From Streptomyces halstedii (GTDB taxonomy: Bacteria > Actinomycetota > Actinomycetes > Streptomycetales > Streptomycetaceae): a stretch of DNA of 64,000 nucleotides. Both the position numbers and the translations under genes were made by a program. The notes beneath the pieces are model-generated. The model ran no database searches. It saw nothing but the letters and a program-made list of their open reading frames with translations, and had not been told where the DNA came from. Below, piece by piece: positions 1-8,755 of the stretch. How positions within the stretch are numbered: the first letter of the stretch is position 1; the number at the start of each line of letters is the position of its first letter. The stretch covers positions 1-64,000 of the forward strand of contig JOAZ01000015.1 in NCBI GenBank assembly GCA_000720535.1, written 5' to 3'.

Positions 1-756
1 CGCTGCCGCGTCGAATCCCTCGGCCAGAACCGCTGGGTCACCCGCACCTACTGGTCCCGCACCGCCCGCGACCACACCTGGTGGACCACACACCTCGCGA
101 CCGTGGACTCCCCCTCGGCCCCCGCCACGGCGCCTCTCGCGGACCTCCCACCAGTCCTCGCGAGCACCGCAGGGACGGACACACCGGAACCGTCACCGAG
201 CGCCGCCACCCCCGCGACCGGCCCCTCCCCCGCAGCCCCCGCCGTACCGTCGCAGCGCGCCCCGGAGGCGGCTCCGGCCGATCGCTCCGCCCCCTCCCCC
301 GCCTACACCGCTCTGGCCCGGCTGGGGCGGGTCGAACCCCGCCTGGCACTCTCCGCCGCCGACTGCACGGCCCTGGAGGACCTGGCGGACCGGTGGTTCA
401 GCCGGGGCGTGGACGCCGACTACCTCATCCGGGCCCTCACCTCCGGGCTTCCCCCGGAGGTGGGCTCACCCATCGGCCTCGTACGGCGACGGCTCCGCGA
501 CAAACTCCCGCCCGCCCTGCCCCACACCCCCGCCCCGCACCCCGGTCCGGGCACCCCGCCGCGCCGGGTGCTGGTCGAGTGTGCCGAGTGCGGCCGTCCC
601 GGCCCGCCCGAGGCGCTCCCGGACGGTCTGTGCCGCCCTTGCCGGGCACCGGCCGTCGCCGCCGACCCGGCGGAGGCACCCGGGGCGTCCCCCGGGAAGC
701 GCGATCTGACCGCATACCTCGACACCCTGCGCGACGAACACGCCCTGCCCGCCTGA
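1..756 (+). CDS. C-terminal part of a helix-turn-helix-type regulatory protein (5' end outside window)
   Basis: The reading frame is open from the first base and ends in TGA, so the true start lies upstream. The first 30 residues (RVESLGQNRWVTRTYWSRTA and a following WW pair) resemble the replication/MarR-like HTH proteins common in Streptomyces. A long Pro/Ala/Ser-rich linker follows. The C-terminal third holds a compact domain with PLGLVRRRL-like text (read as SPIGLVRRRLRDKLPP) and a CxxC-x(14)-CxxC pattern (CAECG...LCRPC) that could bind zinc. The role is not established; a DNA-binding regulator is the best guess. The internal ATG near 103 is not needed because homology-like sequence precedes it. 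Confidence 0.6.
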   Translation, partial: RCRVESLGQNRWVTRTYWSRTARDHTWWTTHLATVDSPSAPATAPLADLPPVLASTAGTDTPEPSPSAATPATGPSPAAPAVPSQRAPEAAPADRSAPSPAYTALARLGRVEPRLALSAADCTALEDLADRWFSRGVDADYLIRALTSGLPPEVGSPIGLVRRRLRDKLPPALPHTPAPHPGPGTPPRRVLVECAECGRPGPPEALPDGLCRPCRAPAVAADPAEAPGASPGKRDLTAYLDTLRDEHALPA

Positions 757-909
757 CGCCCCGCCCCTCCCCCATGGCCGGCCGACAGCCGGTGGCCCCT
801 GCGGCGGGCGACGGGAGGGCGCCGCGCCACAGGGGCCGGTCCGACGGGCCCGCCGCCAACAACTGTGCCGCACACCGGAGTTGACGCCTGAGCCGGGGTG
901 GCGGTCAGC

Positions 910-1350
910 TCAGCCGCTCACAGTGATGTTCGAACTCCCGCTGCTCTGGTAGCCCTCGGTCGCGAGCATCATGTAGTAGCTGAGACTGCCCAGCGGCATA
1001 CCGGCCCGGCCCCACGCGTCGAAGTGGTTCCCGGTGGTGATGGTGCCGCCGGTCCGCTTGGGCTGCCGCACGCTCCAGTACTGGTCGAAGGTCTTCGTGC
1101 CCTCGACGGACGGGGCGTTATACGGCGTCGTCCGGTAGATGTCGCACGTGCCGCCGTCGCCGGTCACGGCCCCCTTGTACGTCCCCGTGGGCCGGTAGGC
1201 GCCCCAGTTGGCGACGACGTAGTACTCCACCAGCGGGTTCGCGGTCCAGCCGTAGAGGGTCAGACAGCCGTTGCGGGACGGGTTGAAGTTGCCCGAGTAC
1301 TGGACCGTCCTGCGGCTGGTCCCCGGAGTGGGGGGTTGGACCTCGCGCAC
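910..1350 (-). pseudogene. N-terminally truncated GH11 endo-1,4-beta-xylanase
   Basis: The last 132 codons read as the C-terminal two thirds of a family 11 xylanase: [11 protein letters not shown], the nucleophile segment NPLVEYYVV, the thumb-like [20 protein letters not shown], and the acid/base segment [11 protein letters not shown]. Both catalytic glutamates are present. The signal peptide and the N-terminal strands of the jelly roll are missing, so a folded secreted enzyme is unlikely. A GTG at 1350 in the same frame has an excellent Shine-Dalgarno (GAGGAGGAAG) just upstream, giving 146 aa, so an internal deletion may have joined a start region to the catalytic half. Treated as a remnant; expression cannot be excluded. 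Confidence 0.75.
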
Positions 1351-1595
1351 GCTTCCTCCTCGTGAAGGCCGGCGGAGGCCAGGCAGCGTGGTACGACCCG
1401 GCGGACCTCTTGCACCCGGTCGCGGGGGCCGCACCGTGGCGACGTCGGTGGGGGCGGCCAGGGGCATCAGACCCGGCAGCAGCCCGGTATCGACCCGACA
1501 CCAGCCCGGCACGCACCCGCATCCGTCCGGCATCCGCCCCACATCCACCCCACATCCGCCCGACATCTTGACGTGCCCCTGGCGAGATGGCTTCA
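1351..1595. other. non-coding gap with CATCC-rich repeats and a possible promoter
   Basis: No gene is recognisable between the xylanase remnant and the mannanase. The stretch around 1500-1566 is a low-complexity run of CATCCGCCCCA/CATCCACCCCA units. TTGACG at 1568-1573 could be a -35 element for the mannanase gene; the matching -10 (about CTTCAT at 1591) is weak. Confidence 0.35.
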
Positions 1596-1609
1596 TGGGA
1601 GCGCTCCCA
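1596..1609. promoter_or_regulatory. CebR box (perfect palindrome TGGGAGCGCTCCCA)
   Basis: The 14-bp perfect palindrome equals the consensus operator of CebR, the LacI-family cello-oligosaccharide repressor that controls cellulolytic genes in Streptomyces (established knowledge). It lies about 50 bp upstream of the GTG chosen for the mannanase, where a bound repressor would block transcription. It overlaps the reading frame of the longer ATG start, which argues against that start. Confidence 0.85.
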
Positions 1610-1661
1610 TATGTCTGCCCATGCTCGTCCTTCCTCGCGTCCGCCCACCTCTGGAGTCGCA

Positions 1662-3371
1662 GTGAGAACAGCACCACGTACGGCACGCAGCACGCCACAC
1701 CCGGCCCGGTCGCAGCCCTTCGCCCTGCTGCTTCGCGGGCTGGCGGTCCTGCTCGGACTCGCCCTCGCCGGCACCCTCGGCCCGGCCGCCGCGCAGGCCG
1801 CCGACCGGGGGCAAGGGGCCCAGGCCCAGGCGCGGGCCACCGGTCTCCACATCAGCGACGGCCGTCTGGTCGAGGGCAACGGCAACGACTTCGTCATGCG
1901 CGGCATCAACCACGCCCACGCCTGGTATCCGGGCGAGACGCAGTCGCTCGCCGACATCAAGGCGACCGGGGCCAACACCGTCCGCGTCGTCCTGTCCGAC
2001 GGCTATCGCTGGGACAGGAACAGCCCGGCGGACGTCGCGTCGGTCATCGGTCGGTGCAAGGCCAACCGGCTGATCTGCGTGCTGGAGGTGCACGACACCA
2101 CCGGATACGGCGAGGACTCGGCCGCCGGGACGCTCGACCACGCCGCCGACTACTGGATCAGCCTCAAGGACGTGCTTGACGGCGAGGAGGACTACGTCGT
2201 CATCAACATCGGCAACGAGCCCTGGGGCAACACCAATCCGGGTGGCTGGACGGCGCCCACGACCGCCGCGATCCAGAAGCTCCGCGCTGCGGGCTTCGCG
2301 CACACGATCATGGTGGACGCGCCCAACTGGGGCCAGGACTGGGAGGGCGTCATGCGCGCCGCCGCTCGCGGCGTCTACGACGCCGACACCACCGGCAACC
2401 TGATCTTCTCGATCCACATGTACAGCGTCTACAACACCGCCGACAAGATCACCGATTACCTCCACTCCTTCGTCAACGCCGGACTGCCCCTGCTCATAGG
2501 CGAGTTCGGGGGACCCGCCGACCAGTACGGGGACCCGGACGAGGACACCATGATGGCCACCGCCGAGGAACTGGGCCTGGGCTACCTGGCCTGGTCCTGG
2601 AGCGGCAACACGGACCCGATCCTCGACCTGGTCCTCAACTTCGACCCCGCCCGGCCCAGTTCGTGGGGTGAGCGCGTCTTCCACGGCCCCAACGGCATCG
2701 GCGAGACGTCCCGCGAGGCCACCGTCTTCGGTGGCGGCGGCCAGGGCGACACCGAGGCCCCGACCGCGCCCGGCACCCCCACCGCCTCGGCGGTGACGGC
2801 GAGTTCGGCCACCCTCAGCTGGGCGGCGTCGGCCGACAACGTGGGCGTCACCGCGTACGACGTGGTCCGCGTCGGCGGCGGCTCCGAGACGAAGGTCGCC
2901 TCCTCCACGACCACTTCGGCGTCCGTGACCGGCCTGAGCGCCGGTACCGCGTACAGCTTCGCCGTCTACGCCCGCGACGCGGCCGGCAACCGCTCGGCAC
3001 GCTCGGGCACGGTGGCCGTGACCACCGAGGCGGGCGGCGGTACCCCCGGCGGCACCTGCTCCGTCGGCTACCGGCTGATCGGTGAGTGGCCGGGCGGCTT
3101 CCAGGGCGAGATCACCATCGGCAACACCGGGACCGCCGCAGTCAACGGCTGGACACTGGGCTTCACCTTCGCCGACGGCCAGGCGATCACCAACATGTGG
3201 GGCGGCACCCCGGCGCAGACCGGGGGCACGGTGAGCGTCACCCCGGCCTCGTACACCTCGACGATCGCCGCCGGCGGCTCGGTCACCGTCGGGTTCACCG
3301 GCAGCCTGAGCGGCGGGAACACCGCGCCGACCGCGTTCACTCTCAACGGCGCGAGCTGCACCACGGCCTGA
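1662..3371 (+). CDS. manA: secreted GH5 endo-1,4-beta-mannanase with FnIII and CBM2
   Basis: Cleaves beta-1,4 bonds in mannan outside the cell. Residues 1-46 are a Sec/Tat-like signal peptide (Arg-rich start, [16 protein letters not shown], then AQA cut). The GH5 catalytic domain runs about 59-355 with ATGLHISDG, the acid/base Glu in NIGNEPWG (about 186) and nucleophile Glu in LIGEFGG (about 281), closely resembling Streptomyces ManA-type mannanases. A fibronectin III domain follows (about 363-455) and a family 2 carbohydrate-binding module (about 466-569, CSVGYRL to the final Cys). GTG 1662 is preferred because GGAG sits 5 nt upstream and it starts the signal peptide; ATG 1587 and 1611 are in frame but overlap or abut the CebR operator. 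Length 569 aa. Likely induced by cello-oligosaccharides. Confidence 0.88.
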   Translation: MRTAPRTARSTPHPARSQPFALLLRGLAVLLGLALAGTLGPAAAQAADRGQGAQAQARATGLHISDGRLVEGNGNDFVMRGINHAHAWYPGETQSLADIKATGANTVRVVLSDGYRWDRNSPADVASVIGRCKANRLICVLEVHDTTGYGEDSAAGTLDHAADYWISLKDVLDGEEDYVVINIGNEPWGNTNPGGWTAPTTAAIQKLRAAGFAHTIMVDAPNWGQDWEGVMRAAARGVYDADTTGNLIFSIHMYSVYNTADKITDYLHSFVNAGLPLLIGEFGGPADQYGDPDEDTMMATAEELGLGYLAWSWSGNTDPILDLVLNFDPARPSSWGERVFHGPNGIGETSREATVFGGGGQGDTEAPTAPGTPTASAVTASSATLSWAASADNVGVTAYDVVRVGGGSETKVASSTTTSASVTGLSAGTAYSFAVYARDAAGNRSARSGTVAVTTEAGGGTPGGTCSVGYRLIGEWPGGFQGEITIGNTGTAAVNGWTLGFTFADGQAITNMWGGTPAQTGGTVSVTPASYTSTIAAGGSVTVGFTGSLSGGNTAPTAFTLNGASCTTA

Positions 3372-3516
3372 TGGGTCGTCAGTGAACCGCGCCGGTCGGC
3401 AGAGGCGACCCCCCGCCCCGCTCCCGCCTCCGCCGGCCGGCGTGCCGTAACCGGGAGACCGAAGTCAGGGCCGGAGCCGACACCGGCACCCGGGCCAGGG
3501 CCGGTCGCCAGGACCG

Positions 3517-4107
3517 TCACCGGGGCCGGGTGAACCGGGTGAACGTGACGCCGTTGGTGAAGGCCGTCCGCTCGGCCACCTGGAAGACGGTGGGATCGAA
3601 CTCCCCGTCGAACACCGGTATTCCGGCGCCCGCCACCACCGGATAGCTCTTCACCAGCAGCTCGTCGATCTCGCGCAGCAGCGCACCGGCGAGACGCCCG
3701 CCTCCGCAGAGCCAGATGTCCCGCCCCTCCTGCCGCTTGAGGTCGCGCACGAAGCCCACCGGGTCGTCGGCGACCACGGTCACCGCCGGGTCGATGTCGG
3801 CCGCCAGGGTGCTGGAGACCACGTACTGGCGCAGATGCGCGTACGGGCTCGTGATGCCGTGGTCCAGCGCGGGGCGGTAGGCGCCCAGCCCCATCACCAC
3901 GGCGTCGAAACTCGCGTGGGGCGTGTCGGCGAGGCCGAGTGCCTCCCGGGCGACGGTCGGGACCGTCTCCGGACAGCGGGCGTTCATCCAGGAGGAGTAG
4001 GCGGCGGCCTGCTCCTCGTCGCCCTGCGGGTAGAAGTCGTATTCACCCTGCGGGCCCGCGATGCGGCCGTCGAGGGTCACGGCGACGTAGTACACCAGTT
4101 TGCGCAT
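3517..4107 (-). CDS. dihydrofolate reductase family (RibD C-terminal-like) protein
   Basis: A 196-residue single-domain protein beginning MRKLVYYVAVTLDGRIAGP, the usual start of the DHFR/RibD-C-like family; VMGLGAYRPAL, DIWLCGGGRLAGALL and the C-terminal NGVTFTRF segment fit the fold, with a GGG nucleotide-binding turn. These small proteins are NADPH-dependent reductases of unknown substrate, not essential folate enzymes. The start is fixed by homology to the N-terminal strand; longer versions run into the divergent promoter. It is transcribed away from a TetR gene across a 70-bp region full of repeats, so that TetR protein probably controls it. Confidence 0.85.
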   Translation of the reverse strand: MRKLVYYVAVTLDGRIAGPQGEYDFYPQGDEEQAAAYSSWMNARCPETVPTVAREALGLADTPHASFDAVVMGLGAYRPALDHGITSPYAHLRQYVVSSTLAADIDPAVTVVADDPVGFVRDLKRQEGRDIWLCGGGRLAGALLREIDELLVKSYPVVAGAGIPVFDGEFDPTVFQVAERTAFTNGVTFTRFTRPR

Positions 4108-4123
4108 ACAGGAATCCCTACTC

Positions 4124-4179
4124 GTAGTACTCTGGTTGGAGTGGTTTGACTGTAGTACTACACATGGAGTGGTTGCAAT
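4124..4179. promoter_or_regulatory. two 28-bp imperfect direct repeats in the DHFR/TetR divergent promoter
   Basis: The units 4124-4151 and 4152-4179 share GTAGTACT at their start and TGGAGTGGTT at the same offset (20 of 28 positions match). The second begins with the perfect palindrome GTAGTACTAC. The second unit ends in the TetR start codon. Position and repetition suggest binding sites of the adjacent TetR-family repressor controlling both genes (inference). Confidence 0.55.
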
Positions 4180-4753
4180 GGTTCGCAGGAACGACGAGCG
4201 CAGAGCCGCTCTCGTGGACGCCGCGATCGAGGTGCTGGCGCGGGAAGGCGCGCGGGGCCTCACCTTCCGGGCGGTGGACGCCGAGGCCTCCGTCCCCATG
4301 GGCACGGCTTCCAACTACTTCGCCAACCGCGACGACCTGTTCACCCAGGTCGGCAGCCGGGTCTACGAACGCCTCCAGCCGGACGAGGCGACGATCGCCC
4401 GCCAGCGCGCCGCCACGCCGGACCGGGAGGGCTACACCCGGCTGATGCGCGAACTGGTCGGCCGGGTCAGCGGCTTCCGCACCGGGTACCTCGCCCTGCT
4501 CGAACTGCGCCTGGAGGCGACCCGCCGCCCCGAGCTGCGCCGGGTGCTGACCGAGCGCGTGCGTGCCGACGTCGAGGCCAACGTCGCCTATCACGAGGCC
4601 TCGGGCCTGCCGGGGGACGCCACGGCGGTCCGCCTGCTGATCCTCACCCTGAACTGGCTGATCGTGGAACAGCTCACCCTGCCGGAGGTCTTCACGGAAG
4701 CGGAGCGCGACCAGCTCGTGGAGGCCGCGGTCGAACGCATCGTGACGCGGTGA
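4178..4753 (+). CDS. TetR/AcrR-family transcriptional regulator
   Basis: 191 aa. The N-terminus MVRRNDERRAALVDAAIEVL followed by GLTFRAVDAEASVPMGTASNYF is a canonical TetR helix-turn-helix (about residues 9-55). The remainder is helical ligand-binding domain. GGAG lies 8 nt before ATG 4178, which is why this start is taken over an upstream in-frame ATG that sits inside the repeats. Divergent from the DHFR-like gene and 40 bp upstream of the DUF4240 fusion gene, with which it may be co-transcribed. Confidence 0.88.
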   Translation: MVRRNDERRAALVDAAIEVLAREGARGLTFRAVDAEASVPMGTASNYFANRDDLFTQVGSRVYERLQPDEATIARQRAATPDREGYTRLMRELVGRVSGFRTGYLALLELRLEATRRPELRRVLTERVRADVEANVAYHEASGLPGDATAVRLLILTLNWLIVEQLTLPEVFTEAERDQLVEAAVERIVTR

Positions 4754-4792
4754 GCCGCATCGATGTCAGTGCCCGCCGTCATGCTGACGGGC

Positions 4793-6265
4793 ATGACCGA
4801 AGACGAGTTCTGGGCCCTTCTGGAGACGTGCCGCCCCTCCGCGCCGGACCCGGAGGCGGACCACCTGGCCCCCGCCCTGACCGACCACCTCGCGGCGGGC
4901 CCCGTACCTGTCGTGACGGGTTTCGCCGAGCAGTTGTCCCGGGCGCTGTACCGCTTGGACCGCAGGGAGTTCGGCGAGGACCTGTCGGCGGACGCGTTCC
5001 TCTACACACGGGCGGCGGTGGTCGCGGCGGGCCGGGCGGAGTACGAACGGGTCCTCGCGGATCCCGCCCGGTTCCGGCGGTACGCCACCGAGTACGTGTG
5101 GGCCGAAGCACTGCTGTACGTGCCGGACCAGGCGTACGAGCGGCTCACGGGTGAGACGTGGGACCGGGCCACGGCCCACAGCTACGAGTCGTACTCCCAC
5201 ACCGAGGGGTGGGCCGACCCCACCGAGGAACGGGCCGCCCCCACCGGCAGGCGGACCTACGGACGAACAGACGCACAGGCGGACGGACAGACGGACACAC
5301 CGGCAGACGGTCAGGCGGACACACCGGCACGGGACTCCAGGCCGGACTCCGGGCCGGAAACCGGGCCGGAAACCGGGCCGGAAACCGGGCCGGAAACCGG
5401 GCCGGAAACCGGGCCGGAAACCGGGCCGGAAACCGCAGGCCGGGCGTGGCTGCCGCCCGCCCGTACTCCGCCGATGACGAGCGACGAGCTGTGCCTCACC
5501 GTCCTGGGCTCCGCCACCCCGTACCCCGCCGTGGACAACCCGTGCTCCGGCTACCTGGTCTCCGGCCAAGGCGCCCGGGTGTGGGTGGACGCGGGCACCG
5601 GCACCCTGGGTCCGCTGCAACGCCACGTCGCCCTGGGCGAGTTGGACGCCATCTGGATCTCACATCTGCACGCCGACCACTGCGCGGACCTTCTGACCGC
5701 GTACTACGCGGCGCTCTACGCGGACATCGAACTCGACGCCCCGATCCCGCTGTACGGGCCGCCTGGCACCCTGGACCGGCTGGCGCACTTCCTCACCAAC
5801 ACCGCGAGCCGTAGCCCGGTCGAGGAGGCATTCGCCTTCCACGCACTGCACGACGGGCACCAGGCGCGCGTCGGGGACCTGGTGCTGACCAGCCGGACGG
5901 TGGCCCACGGCATCCCGGCCTTCGCCCTGCGCGTCGAGTCGGCCGGCCGGTCCCTGGTGTACTCCGGAGACACCGCCCCCTGCGCCGAGTTGACCCACCT
6001 GGCCCGGGGCTGCGACCTTCTGCTGTGCGAGGCGGAGAGCGCGGCGGTGCCGACCGGGGAGGAGCCGGTGCACCACACACCCGAGGACGCCGGGGACACC
6101 GCCCGGACGGCCGGTGCCGCACAACTGGTCGTCACTCATGTCGGCCGTTTCCTCACCCCGGAACAGGCGGTGGACCGCGCCTCGCGGCGCTTCGCCGGAC
6201 CGGTCGAGTACGCCGCTCCGGGGGCTCGCTTCGCGGTGGGTCAGCCCGCCAGCCAGTCGCGGTAG
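4793..6265 (+). CDS. DUF4240 domain fused to an MBL-fold metallo-hydrolase
   Basis: One uninterrupted frame of 490 aa. Residues 1-140 (MTEDEFWALLE start, ending about SYESYSHTEGW) are a DUF4240 domain, function unknown. Residues 150-225 are a low-complexity linker with QTDTPADGQ repeats and seven GPET units. From about residue 228 a complete metallo-beta-lactamase-fold hydrolase begins (LCLTVLGSATPYPAVDNPCS), with the metal motif HLHADH (about 291), the SGDT strand and a late VTHVGRF. The MBL part starts with its own Met (MTSDELC), so the protein looks like two ordinary genes merged through a repeat-filled spacer. ATG 4763 is an alternative start 10 codons earlier, but MTEDEF is the usual DUF4240 N-terminus. 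It overlaps the converging NmrA-like gene by 25 bp. Confidence 0.75.
   Translation: MTEDEFWALLETCRPSAPDPEADHLAPALTDHLAAGPVPVVTGFAEQLSRALYRLDRREFGEDLSADAFLYTRAAVVAAGRAEYERVLADPARFRRYATEYVWAEALLYVPDQAYERLTGETWDRATAHSYESYSHTEGWADPTEERAAPTGRRTYGRTDAQADGQTDTPADGQADTPARDSRPDSGPETGPETGPETGPETGPETGPETGPETAGRAWLPPARTPPMTSDELCLTVLGSATPYPAVDNPCSGYLVSGQGARVWVDAGTGTLGPLQRHVALGELDAIWISHLHADHCADLLTAYYAALYADIELDAPIPLYGPPGTLDRLAHFLTNTASRSPVEEAFAFHALHDGHQARVGDLVLTSRTVAHGIPAFALRVESAGRSLVYSGDTAPCAELTHLARGCDLLLCEAESAAVPTGEEPVHHTPEDAGDTARTAGAAQLVVTHVGRFLTPEQAVDRASRRFAGPVEYAAPGARFAVGQPASQSR
5351..5434 (+). repeat. seven tandem 12-bp units (GGGCCGGAAACC) coding GPET
   Basis: Seven exact copies of GGGCCGGAAACC with a degenerate eighth (AGGCCGGACTCC) just upstream. 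The period is a multiple of three, so copy-number changes keep the frame and alter only the linker length between the DUF4240 and metallo-hydrolase domains. Confidence 0.95.
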
Positions 6266-6975
6266 TGGGTCGGGGCGATCAGGACGTCCGGCCCGGCGAT
6301 GATCGCGTCGTCCGGGACCGCCGCGAACATCCCGGCGGTGTCGTCGGTGACGACGGTGCGCTCGTCGCCGCGCGCGGCGAGCGTGATCCTGCCGAGTTCG
6401 TCGAGGGGGAGCACGTCGGGGCCCGCCACATCGACCGTGGCTCGGAGCGGGCGCCCCATGGCCACGTCGGCGACGGCGTGGGCGCTGTCCGCCGCCGCGA
6501 TCGGCTGCATCGGGGTCGGGGGAAGGCGGACGGTCTCCGCGTCGGAGGACCAGGACATGATGGCGTCCACGAACTCGAAGAACTGTGTGGCCCGCACGAT
6601 CGTGTACGGGACCGGACCGGCCTTGAGGACGTCCTCCTGAAGCACCTTGGCCCGGTAGTAGGCGAGGTCCGGCACCTGGTCCACGCCGACGATGGACAAG
6701 ATCACCACATGGCCGACGCCCTGGTCGCGGGCGGCCGTGAGGAGGTGCTCCGTCGTCGTCCGGAAGAAGGCGGACGACTCCTCGTCGAAGGTCGGGGAGT
6801 TGGTCACGTCGACGACCGCGTCGGCGCCTTCGAGGCCGGAGGCCAGCCCCTCCCCGGTCAGGAGGTCCACGCCGCCGGACCTGGAGAGCGGCACGGCCTC
6901 GTGTCCGGCCGCCGTGATCTCCCGCACGACCCGTGCGCCGATGAGCCCGGTCCCGCCGAGCACCGCGATCTTCAT
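6241..6975 (-). CDS. NmrA-like NAD(P)-binding SDR-family protein
   Basis: 244 aa, starting MKIAVLGGTGLIGARVV with the GxxGxxG dinucleotide-binding motif at residues 7-13. The sequence continues as an atypical extended short-chain dehydrogenase (VVDVTNSPTF, YYRAKVLQEDVL with a Tyr-x-x-x-Lys-like pair, PYTIVRATQF). This family often senses or reduces NAD(P) and quinones; the substrate is unknown. Start chosen for AGGAAAGGG in front of ATG 6975. Its 3' end overlaps the converging metallo-hydrolase gene. Confidence 0.85.
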   Translation of the reverse strand: MKIAVLGGTGLIGARVVREITAAGHEAVPLSRSGGVDLLTGEGLASGLEGADAVVDVTNSPTFDEESSAFFRTTTEHLLTAARDQGVGHVVILSIVGVDQVPDLAYYRAKVLQEDVLKAGPVPYTIVRATQFFEFVDAIMSWSSDAETVRLPPTPMQPIAAADSAHAVADVAMGRPLRATVDVAGPDVLPLDELGRITLAARGDERTVVTDDTAGMFAAVPDDAIIAGPDVLIAPTHYRDWLAG

Positions 6976-7190
6976 GTCGTCCCTTTCCTCGCACACAGGG
7001 GAAGGCCATATGCCTGTTTTGCTCAGCTTTGCATCACGCGGCCCTCACCGGCACCGGCAACGGGCCGCGACCGGGGACTCCCCGACCGCCCGCTCACGGC
7101 GGGCGGTCGGGCGGCGCCGAGGCGCCTCCACGTACGACGCCCGGTTTTATACGGGTGACGGGCGGAGGCGCGGGCGACCAGGATGGTGCC

Positions 7191-7775
7191 GTGGAGAACC
7201 GAGCGGATCCGGTAGAAGCGCTGGTCGTCGTGGATGTCCAGACGGCGTTCGTCACCGGGGAGAGCGCGCTGCCCGAGGCGGACCGGCTGGTGGACCGCAC
7301 CGCCGATCTGATCGTCCGGGCGCGCCGGGGCGGGGCACTCGTCGTGCACGTACAGAACGACGGGCCGCCCGGAGCGGACGACGCGCCCGGTACGCCCGGC
7401 TGGGGCCTTCACCACCCCGTCCGTACCGGCCCCACCGAGACCGTGATCCGCAAGACGCACGACGACGGCTTCCAGGAGACGCGGCTCGGCGCCCTGCTCG
7501 CCGGAGCCGGGGTGCGGTCGGTCGCCGTCTGCGGGCTGATGTCCGAGATGTGCGTGCAGGCGACGGCCCGCACCGCCCTGGCCCACGGCTACCGGGTGGT
7601 CCTGCCGTACGACGCCCACGCCACGCACGACGTACCGGCCGCGCCCGGCGTCAGCGAGGCCGTACCCGCCGCCGTGGTCTCGCGGGTCGCCGCCTGGGCG
7701 CTCGGCTCGGACGCCGAGGTGACCGTCCCGGCCGCCGACGTCACGTTCGCGGCGCCCGTGCCCACGGGCCGCTGA
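7191..7775 (+). CDS. isochorismatase-like cysteine hydrolase
   Basis: 194 aa. The catalytic triad of the family is visible: Asp in ALVVVDVQTAF, Lys in TVIRKTHDDGF, and Cys in GLMSEMCVQATAR. Such proteins hydrolyse small amides or ethers (nicotinamidase, isochorismatase, carbamoylsarcosine types); which one cannot be told. GTG 7191 is chosen because AGGA lies 7 nt upstream and the core fold begins a few residues later; upstream in-frame sequence looks non-coding. It ends 10 bp before the converging MmyB-like gene. Confidence 0.85.
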   Translation: MENRADPVEALVVVDVQTAFVTGESALPEADRLVDRTADLIVRARRGGALVVHVQNDGPPGADDAPGTPGWGLHHPVRTGPTETVIRKTHDDGFQETRLGALLAGAGVRSVAVCGLMSEMCVQATARTALAHGYRVVLPYDAHATHDVPAAPGVSEAVPAAVVSRVAAWALGSDAEVTVPAADVTFAAPVPTGR

Positions 7776-7784
7776 TGCCCGGTC

Positions 7785-8627
7785 TCAGCGGTGCGGGTCG
7801 CGGTCGCCGACCGCGGCGAGCAGGCCCAGCTTCTCGTGGCTCTCGGTGCCGGGGGTGGCGGTGAAGACGAGGAGGCCCCGCGTCTGGTCGGCGTCGTAGA
7901 GGGCCTGGCACCGCAGGTCCAGGATGCCCAGCTCAGGGTGGCGGATCCGTTTGCGGTCGCCCTCGCGCCGTACGCCGATCTCATGGGCGCTCCACAGGGC
8001 CGCGAACTCCTCGCTCCGGTCCAGCAGGGCGTCCACGATGCGGCCGGCGCGGGAGTCGGCGCCCTGGCGCGAGTAGGCGGTGCGCAGCTCGGAGGTGAGG
8101 AGCCGGCTGTGCATCGGGTGATCGTCCTCGGGGTAGATCCGGCGCGCGTACGGGTCGGTGAACCAGCGGTGGACCAGGCTGCGGTCCATCCCGGTGAACC
8201 CCGTCTCGTCACCGATCAGCGCGACGGCGAGGGGCGTCTGCACCAGCGTCTCGGCCAGGGAGTTGACGATCTGGGCCGGGGTGTCCTGGAGCCGGTCGAG
8301 TACGCGCATCATGCCGGGCGGGACATGGTCGGTGTCCGGCCGGCGGCTGGGGGTGTTGTGGCCCGCCATACGGAAGAGGTGGTCGCGTTCGTCCAGCGTG
8401 AGGTGGAGGCCCCGGGCGAGGGCGGCGAGCATCGGCTCGGAGGGCATGGGGCCGCGCCGCTGCTCGATGCGGGCGTAGTAGTCGGCGGACATGCCGCAGA
8501 GGACGGCGACCTCTTCGCGGCGCAGGCCCCGGGTACGGCGGCGGGCGCCCCGGGGCAGGCCGACGTCCTCGGGTTGCAGCGCCTCGCGCCGGGTGCGCAG
8601 GAAGTCGGCGAGTTGTGCACGGTCCAT
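7785..8627 (-). CDS. MmyB-like XRE-family regulator
   Basis: 280 aa. Residues 1-75 form an XRE helix-turn-helix (LADFLRTRREALQPEDVGLP, then TRGLRREEVAVLCGMSADYY). The rest matches the MmyB-like ligand-binding domain (PAQIVNSLAETLVQTPLAVAL, HRWFTDPYARRIYPEDDHP, GLLVFTATPGTESHEKLGLL). In actinomycetes these regulators are commonly found beside short-chain dehydrogenase genes and are thought to bind a fatty-acid-like ligand in a PAS-like domain. Here the SDR gene lies directly upstream on the same strand, and a strong palindrome precedes the SDR gene. A GGGAGGA element lies ahead of ATG 8627. Confidence 0.88.
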   Translation of the reverse strand: MDRAQLADFLRTRREALQPEDVGLPRGARRRTRGLRREEVAVLCGMSADYYARIEQRRGPMPSEPMLAALARGLHLTLDERDHLFRMAGHNTPSRRPDTDHVPPGMMRVLDRLQDTPAQIVNSLAETLVQTPLAVALIGDETGFTGMDRSLVHRWFTDPYARRIYPEDDHPMHSRLLTSELRTAYSRQGADSRAGRIVDALLDRSEEFAALWSAHEIGVRREGDRKRIRHPELGILDLRCQALYDADQTRGLLVFTATPGTESHEKLGLLAAVGDRDPHR

Positions 8628-8755
8628 GGGGGTGATTGTCCTCCCGCCGCCCCGCATACCCGGAGGGGCCGCCGGGACCGGCGGGTTGCCGGGGTCCGCG
8701 TACGGAAGCCGTCCGGCCTCCGGCCCCGCCACCGGGTCCCGCCGGGCGCCGGGGT

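Noticed and set aside
757..909. terminator hairpin GGCCCCTG/CAGGGGCC after the first gene
   Set aside because: Arms are only 8 bp with a 28-nt loop; too weak to call.
1587..1661. ATG starts at 1587 and 1611 for the mannanase
   Set aside because: They overlap or abut the CebR operator and lack a ribosome site; GTG 1662 has both a ribosome site and a clean signal peptide.
5351..5434. possible CRISPR-like array
   Set aside because: Units are adjacent with no spacers and are translated in frame as GPET.
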